Shown: piece by piece, positions 58,401 through 64,000 of the stretch
Numbering within the stretch: the first letter of the stretch is position 1
How the letters are laid out: the number at the start of each line of letters is the position of its first letter
Source of the DNA: Epinephelus fuscoguttatus
Lineage: Eukaryota > Chordata > Actinopteri > Perciformes > Serranidae
DNA length: 64,000 nucleotides
Reading direction: 5' to 3'
Assembly: GCF_011397635.1 (NCBI RefSeq)
Contig: NC_064761.1
Location: 31,103,643-31,167,642 of the forward strand
Notes under the pieces: generated by a model
Database searches by the model: none
What the model was told of the DNA's origin: nothing
What the model saw: the letters and a program-made list of their open reading frames with translations, nothing else
Program-made: the position numbers and the translations under genes

Positions 58401-59576
58401 TCTCACAAATGTACAACTCTATAATCTCAGAAACTTCTACTTTTTTTCTCATACATTTACAACTTTGATCTCAGAAATTTTGCTTTTTTCCTCAAAATAT
58501 GACGCATCTCCCTGGGCTCTGTGTTTTTCTTGTTGTTTTTTCACGTACAAAGGCCCTAATACGCCGTCGTTCAAGACAACAGCCGTTAAAACCTATTTAT
58601 ACACAAGTCAAGCTGTGTGTTTGTCATCTCAGGAGACATTAACAGGAAAACACCCATGTTACCTCATGTCTTTATCATTTTTTGATTTTATTTCTAACCA
58701 GTGGGCTAACAGATCTGCTGACATGCTTCTGCATGTGGCCGTCATCAGAGTTTAACTCAAGCAGCATCTTATCTGATTTGTTCACATGAAATCTCTGCTC
58801 TTCCAGTGCTGCTTCAAGTTTCAGAGGATAGGGGAATGAGAAGTTTCCACTCCTGGCTGTGGTCCGTAACTGTGATAAGGCCAGTTTTTGAGCTGCAGTG
58901 ATATAAATTAGTGGAAGTGTGACACTGCTTCTGTTTTTTAATCAGGATTTATAGCTGCACTGGTTATTGTTTCACTACTTGACAGGATGCCAGGGAGACT
59001 GACCCGATTTACTAAATCAGCAAATGGCCTCCCTGACTTCAGTCTACCGCACTTTTCAGCCATTTAATAAGTTGATAAGGGTGTAAATATTCACAAGCTT
59101 TATAAATTGGAGGGTAAATGTGTGAGATAGTGAGGTTTAGAGGGTTGTTATTACAAAAGATGACTTCTTCGTTGACAATATAACATTTCTTTCCACTGTG
59201 GAAGACCACTGTTTTTGCAGGAAGGGAGTCAAACCAGCCAAGCGATCAGCCCCCACATTCCACACACGCCGGCATGTTGTCTCTACCTGCGTGTGAGGCA
59301 CCTCTGTGTGTTTTTGCAAATGTGCGAGAGACAATAAGTGTGTATGTGTTGGCTGTCTGAGGCTGGCGGGAGGCTGCCTTTGGACACAAACACGAGGCTG
59401 TTCGCTTGAGCTGATAAACTGTCAGGAAAAGGTCTGAGTCTGTGTGTGGATGACGGGCTGTCAGCGGATGTGTATGTGTGTGTCTCTCACCAGGTTCTCC
59501 TGGTTGCGTGCATTCACCCGATTTTCATCCCCTCTCATGTACTTCACCTCCTCCACTCCCTTCATCTTGTATTCAT
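52574..59576 (-). CDS. c1orf21: C1orf21-like protein, partial (last four coding exons)
   Basis: This is the homologue of human C1orf21, a conserved vertebrate protein of 121 aa with no established function. Four in-phase minus-strand exons (59491-59576, 57027-57094, 55090-55150, 52574-52621) encode 86 residues plus stop. Matches to the human protein as remembered include VEEVKYM, ARNQENLEKS, SESQQEFFRMLDEKIEKGRD and the acidic tail after YCS. The first coding exon, expected to start MGC with a possible N-terminal lipidation site, is not in the window; about 31 N-terminal residues are missing. No transmembrane segment or enzyme motif is visible in the part present. The tail has six consecutive Glu codons, more than the human protein. 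Confidence 0.92.
53020..53410 (+). repeat. Two adjoining dispersed fish repeats, degenerate
   Basis: 53028-53225 reads CAGTGGTGGAAAGTAACAAAG to TTATCTGACAGCTACAGTTA, the family seen reversed at 1630-1790. 53230-53410 (AAGGATTAGTCAAG, CAATCGTTGATTAAA) is the family of 10155-10360. Confidence 0.55.
53602..54420 (+). repeat. Dispersed repeat split by about 700 bp
   Basis: CTGGCTCTTTAGCTGCTAAATGCTCCACT...CACCAG (53604-53643) and CCAGCTCGTCGCTAAC plus TTTGTCTGTCTGCTGTTTGA (54346-54381) look like consecutive parts of one common teleost repeat. The 53644-54345 segment would then be an insertion. Confidence 0.45.
55090..55150 (-). CDS. c1orf21: c1orf21 internal exon (SESQQEFFRMLDEKIEK)
   Basis: It encodes IHTSESQQEFFRMLDEKIEK, essentially identical to human C1orf21 from the SESQQ onwards. 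This short helix-forming block is the signature used to recognise the gene. The acceptor is CTCTCAG and the donor AAG|GTGAGG. Confidence 0.95.
55151..57026 (-). other. c1orf21 intron (1.9 kb)
   Basis: It contains CA microsatellites (about 55280-55323 and 55447-55483) and a retroelement tail at 56066-56225. Confidence 0.6.
56066..56225 (+). repeat. Retroelement-derived repeat (TTCAATTCAATTTTATTTATA)
   Basis: TCAGTTCAATTCAATTTTAT followed by AAAGCCCAATATCACAAATC and GGCTTTACAGCATACAACAT is a well-known dispersed sequence in percomorph fish, usually attributed to LINE 3' regions. Truncated on the right. Confidence 0.65.
57027..57094 (-). CDS. c1orf21: c1orf21 internal exon (EKSNAQYR block)
   Basis: It encodes EKSNAQYRGKQQKEVSSTNI and KS plus two bases. 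It is the least conserved part of the protein. The acceptor TTTCAG and the strong donor AA|GTAAGT give a phase that matches the flanking exons exactly. Confidence 0.85.
57095..59490 (-). other. c1orf21 intron (2.4 kb)
   Basis: Mostly occupied by the inverted-arm element at 57633-58535; nothing else recognised. Confidence 0.6.
57633..58535. mobile_element. Foldback element with tandem-repeat arms (about 0.9 kb)
   Basis: The left arm (57633-57875) has repeated units of the type GATTAAAGT.GTAAATTTATG and AGAAAAA.CTCAGAAAT. The right arm (58335-58510) carries the same units in reverse complement (TTTTTTCTCATAAATTT, CTCAGAAATTTTGC). The outer ends ATAGAGCCTGAGGAG and, reversed, ACAGAGCCCAGGGAG also match. 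The 450-bp centre is unique-looking. Confidence 0.65.
59491..59576 (-). CDS. c1orf21: c1orf21 internal exon (VEEVKYM block)
   Basis: It encodes EYKMKGVEEVKYMRGDENRV and NARNQENL, preceded by a split Asp codon. The acceptor is CTCCTCAG and the donor CTG|GTGAGA. The human counterpart is EYRIKPVEEVKYM...ARNQENL. It is the most upstream coding exon I can identify. Confidence 0.92.
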
Positions 59577-61252
59577 CTGAGGAGAGAGCAGAGCAAAGAG
59601 AGAAAGAGAGGCATGATTAAAGGAGGGAGAGAAAGAGAGGCAGGACAGAATCAGCTTCACTGTACTTGCACTGCATTATGTCGACATTACCAATGACTAC
59701 ACCATTGATTTTACTTATAATTTGCTCAAGGTAATCTGATAACCACAATCTGATACAGTGTTTTAGAAAGCGCACATGGCAGCTGAGGTATAAGTGGGAG
59801 GACACTAGTCATCTCCTTTCCATTTTAGTTTCAGCAACTCATCTGGGGAAAGCAAAAACAGCAACAGCGGAAGGGAATACACGTGTATGTGTAAAGTAAG
59901 AGAGGGGACAGAAGAGACAAGAGGCAGGAAAAAAGAAAACAGGGAACAGACAAGAAGGAGAAAGCTGGAGGGGATTAAAGATCAGTCGAACAGCTTCTAC
60001 GCTACATGGACAGCTTAGACAGTTAAGACAGTTAAGACAAGCTCGGTGGAGAGAATGGTAACACTTCCTCAAAACTGCTCGGCAATGTGCATCCTTAAAT
60101 CACTGCTAGAGGTAGAACTGAGGGCAATAAACCTGAATGTGTTGAATTACCAGCATTGTGCACCGCTTATTCATACTGCAATTTTTAATACACTGTTTAG
60201 ATTAATAATAGATGCAACAACCTGAGGTTCAACAAATCCGTCTGTCCACAGTGGAGGATCTCTAATTGGGTACATTGTGTTAGTCAGAACAAATATACAT
60301 AAAGTCAGTAAGAAAGAGAAATAAAAACCATGCACTGATGCATTAAAAAGCAATTATTTTACATTTACAGCTATGAAAATGATTGAAAAAAATGACTGTG
60401 ATATAGATTTAAGATCATATTGTGCAGCCCAGGTGGGCGTAGAAGTAATTTAACATCAATCAATCAACACCACATTCATTTTTAGACATTTAATTAAAAT
60501 GGAACGAGTCTGTCTGTATGTCTGTCCTTGGATTTTGAGCACCTTTCTTTTTGTGACACTCTCAGTCTGTGAACCTTTTTTATGGCTGTCCAGCCCAGTT
60601 GTATCAGTGTGCAGTTATCTCCTCCGCCGTCCTTTCTTGGTTATCCATTGTACTGACGCACCCAAGATAAACTTTTGTTTGTTTTGTTGCCCTGAGTAGG
60701 CGCAGTGTCACACAGCAGCCCTTGGAGGGTGTATCTCTAAGGACCCAAAGAAGTGCAGTGTCAAGCTCTAGAGATGTATGAGACATATTTTATAGCAGTG
60801 TGGAATGTGCCCACTGTGTCGTGTACTGAGAGGGGACCCATATTAAGTGTTACACTGCCAAACAACATGATACAGCTCACTCTCCATTGCTTGCTACAGA
60901 GCATTCAACGCGGATGAATAAGGAGTCACCGGAGATGTTACACTGACGGAAACTCAAATATTTCAAGTATCAGCGATGTAACTTTCGGAATGAACACCCT
61001 TGTTCCTCAAAATAGCCTGGTCCAAAACAGCTTGCTGTTTGCAGACATAAATACTCCCAAGGAAGAACAGTGTTGAGTGTGAAGTTGTTTTGGGAGGTGG
61101 GCGGGTCTTGGGAAAGCTGCAAGCAGCACCACCACAGGTCAAGCATTACAGCATGATTTGGAGCCTCTGCTGACCTCAACACTGCATTCTGAAGTTCAAT
61201 CAGGTTGAAATGAGAGTGACATTTGTGCTGTATAAGGGCTTGTTACTAACTG
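59577..61252. other. Probable c1orf21 intron or upstream region, nothing recognised
   Basis: I looked for the expected first coding exon (an MGC start and an acidic N-E-E-E stretch) on the minus strand and did not find it. Confidence 0.5.
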
Positions 61253-61699
61253 CAGGGTGTCTGCAGGTATCAGACACTTAAATTTAAGGCTTTTTAAGAC
61301 CTTTTCAAAATGATTTTTAACCAAATTTTTACCATTTTTTTTCTTCATATGAACGTTAGTAGTATATGTGTTCCAGTGCAGAGTAAGGTCTAAGTAGGAA
61401 TGGGATTATTAGTGTGAGTTAGGTTAATCTACATTTCAAAAACGGGTAAGTGCAAGTGTAAAGTAACAATACAGTATTAGGTTCTATGGTAGGTTTAAAG
61501 ATTTGTAATATCAGAAATGTGGACTTTCACACTGACAAGCTTGACTCATTTCGACAAAATTAAAAGATGGATTAATGAAATTAGATCACATGTTTGTGGC
61601 AATTACGACCTCACAAATTCAAATTTATGACCATTTAATGACTTTAAATGCCTAATATTTACAGATTTGAAGACTTTTTAAGGACCTGCAGACACCCTG
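61253..61699. mobile_element. MITE, 447 bp, with perfect 16-bp TIRs
   Basis: CAGGGTGTCTGCAGGT at 61253-61268 is exactly reverse-complemented at 61684-61699. Inside, TTTAAGACCTTTT and TGACTTTAAATGCC are typical of a common fish MITE. The CAG start suggests hAT, but the flanks do not give a clear 8-bp duplication. Confidence 0.85.
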
Positions 61700-64000
61700 A
61701 ACTTATGTCAATGATCTACTTTTTAATTATTTCTTTTTTTTTTAATTAACCAATGAATCATTCAGAGTAAAAAAATGACAGAAAATTGTGAAAGATGTCC
61801 ATCACAAGTTCCACAAGCCCCATTTCAATATTATTAATTGATTAATCACTCTCAAACAAAAATACCAAACACTCCCTCAGCTCTTTGTCTTCTGTGACTG
61901 TGAACTCAACAACATTATGTTTCAGACTGGACAGAAAAATGGATTTGAAGACGTAATTTGCACATTTTTTGCATATATTATCAACCAAATGATCAACTGA
62001 ACAGATCAAGTATTAATTAATTATTTAATTAATTAATGAACTACCCTCCTTCACTCATTCACCACACCCACACTCCATAGTTTGCTCCATAATGAGAATT
62101 AAATTGAGATTTGTTACATGAACATCATCATTTTGTGATATGTACGTGTAGTTTTGCACAAGTTTCATTTTCACATCTACCAAATATGACACACTGATTG
62201 CAGGATTGTGAGTGAATGTAGTGTAAATATTATGGACAATCATTTTTTTGGCTCCACAATGGAAAATTTTGACAACACTACACAAAAAACTCACTCAATA
62301 ATGTGCAAATGAAATGGCACAAAGTTAATGTAGTGCAATGTGTCGTATTAAATGGAGCATTGGGGTTCCGAAAAAGACCTGAAACAGGAAGAGGAACCCC
62401 CACTAGTGCTGATACCACACAATATACAACAATGTCACCATAACTCTGACAGTGATGTGAGATGATATGACGTCTAGAAACATACAGCACCTTTACCTAC
62501 GCCCAAACCCCACCTGACCTTGAGCAGAATAATACAAGCACACAGGCATTTCTGCTGACTACCTGCTTATTGGACATTTCACTGATAAAGCAGCCAAGAT
62601 GCTGATATAAACACACACATACACACATACTTCTTGGCCTTATCTGTTGCACACTTTGTATTTTGCCCTCCCTCTATCAGCAGTCTGCCTGTCTGTCTCT
62701 GTATCCATATGTCTGTCTGTGCCACTTTGTACCCAGCTGAGGGGTTCAGCCCTCTCTCTGCTCTGCTGCTCACAAAGCACCTGGCTCACCCGCGTTGTCG
62801 AGTGTGTGTTTGCTCCTGTGTGTGTTTCTACATCTTACACGTGCGTCACTGTGGAGCCAAACGCGGCCTGCCTTTGTCAGATAAACGCTGCTGATGTGAA
62901 ATAATTTCAAAGAGAGGGAGAGAGGAGGGGGGAGAGAAAGAAGCTGGCAGATTTAAGAGAAAGAGAAGGAGAGATGAGAGAAACAAATGCTGACTACTTT
63001 TCTGCTGTTCTGTTTGTTTCAGGAATGTAAACGAGTCGGAGCAAAGCGGCTCCTGTCTGAACATGCCGACACAGACAAACGGTTTTATAACACTACACAG
63101 GCTCACCAAACTAAGATCTGCTCTGTAAACATGCGGCACATACGGTGCTGCAGAAGGAAACAGAATTAAGAGCCATTTCCTCTGCTCCACTGCGTATTAC
63201 AGGAGCAAGCCGCATCAATTTCAAGCCGTATAATCCGTACCTTAAGGTGGATACAGATGAATAGGCCGGGGTAAAATTAGCTGCTGCTACGTAAATAAAT
63301 TTAAATGGACATTTTCAGGCAGCAATGGAGAAAAAAGTCATTTGATAATTTGGGTGAGCTGCAGCCTGACGGGTTAAACTGGCTGAATGTTCTGCTCCTC
63401 TTACGGGAGAGTCACTGAGCTTAATGTGACGGGTATAGATAGATCAAAGTGACCCAGCTTACACCAATCAAGACTCATCACATCACAGACTTTGCTTCAG
63501 TTTAGATAGGAATGAAAACTGGTCATGCCGTGCCAGTAGTATGTGTTAGTGTGTGCGGCAGTCATTGTCACAAGAAATGACAAGGGTGTTTCGTCACGCC
63601 GAAGTCGGGCTCGCTTCGGGAGAGCGAGGGGAGGGGAACCGTCGGAGAGGGGAAGATGAAAGGGAAGAACTATTTTGAGAAGCCGTGATTTTGTGATGTG
63701 GACATCTTTCTCATCCCTGATTAGAGACCGGAGCTTGGCGTTGACCTTAAGGTACAAACAGTCAGCGCACGTGCACGAGGGCGTGTGCACAAGCATGTTT
63801 CTATTTCAGATAACGCTGTGTCTTTGAATCAGCCCGTTTGTCATTTTATGCAAGTGTGGCATTTGTATGGGTGTGACTCATTTAAATAGCCATCTTCATG
63901 TGTGTGTGTGTGTTTCAGTGTGTATTTGTGTGTCTGCTTTAACAGCTCTAGCTGGCCTGACTGTCCTGTGGCTATGTCACTCTGTCCTTCCTGCTGTGTG
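61700..64000. other. Non-coding to the right edge, nothing firm
   Basis: 61710-62000 has weak similarity to the 10155-10360 repeat family in reverse. GT-rich bits occur at 62800-62830 and 63900-63915. No exon was supported. Confidence 0.45.

Overview
This window looks like nuclear DNA from a ray-finned (teleost) fish, probably a spiny-rayed one. The evidence is split genes with canonical GT-AG introns, long CA/GT microsatellites, a decayed Tc1-type DD34E transposon, many short terminal-inverted-repeat elements, tRNA-headed SINE-like copies, and LINE 3' tails ending in GGAT repeats. There are no bacterial-type operons, no CRISPR array and no viral genes. Most open reading frames above 60 codons are chance or repeat-derived.

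Two protein-coding genes can be assembled, both on the minus strand. (1) A complete procollagen galactosyltransferase gene, called colgalt2-like, runs from its start codon at 40881 down to its stop codon at 9024. It has 12 coding exons with consistent phases, giving 615 codons plus stop. It encodes a signal-peptide-bearing ER enzyme ending in the retention signal RDEL. Intron 1 is 18.6 kb and full of transposon debris; introns 2, 4 and 10 are only about 90 to 145 bp. (2) The last four coding exons (59576 to 52574) belong to the orthologue of human C1orf21, a small conserved protein of unknown function. Its first coding exon, with the expected MGC start, was not found and probably lies beyond the right edge.

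Layout: 1-9023 is repeat-rich sequence downstream of colgalt2, with a plausible poly(A) signal near 8561. 9024-40881 is colgalt2. 40882-52573 is the gap between the genes, holding a hAT-like element with a nested LINE tail, a striking 95-nt near-perfect hairpin, a dead Tc1 copy and the likely C1orf21 3' UTR with three GT arrays. 52574-59576 is c1orf21. 59577-64000 is probably c1orf21 intron or upstream sequence with another short inverted-repeat element.

The two genes are neighbours in human 1q25.3 as well. There they are, from memory, in opposite orientation with TSEN15 between them; here they are head-to-tail and I see no TSEN15. They share no obvious pathway, so the linkage is conserved synteny and not a functional cluster. 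I found no convincing new molecular system. The most unusual structures are the 45.9-kb hairpin, several foldback elements (13.7-14.6, 28.3-29.1 and 57.6-58.5 kb), and the COLGALT1/COLGALT2-mixed character of the galactosyltransferase.
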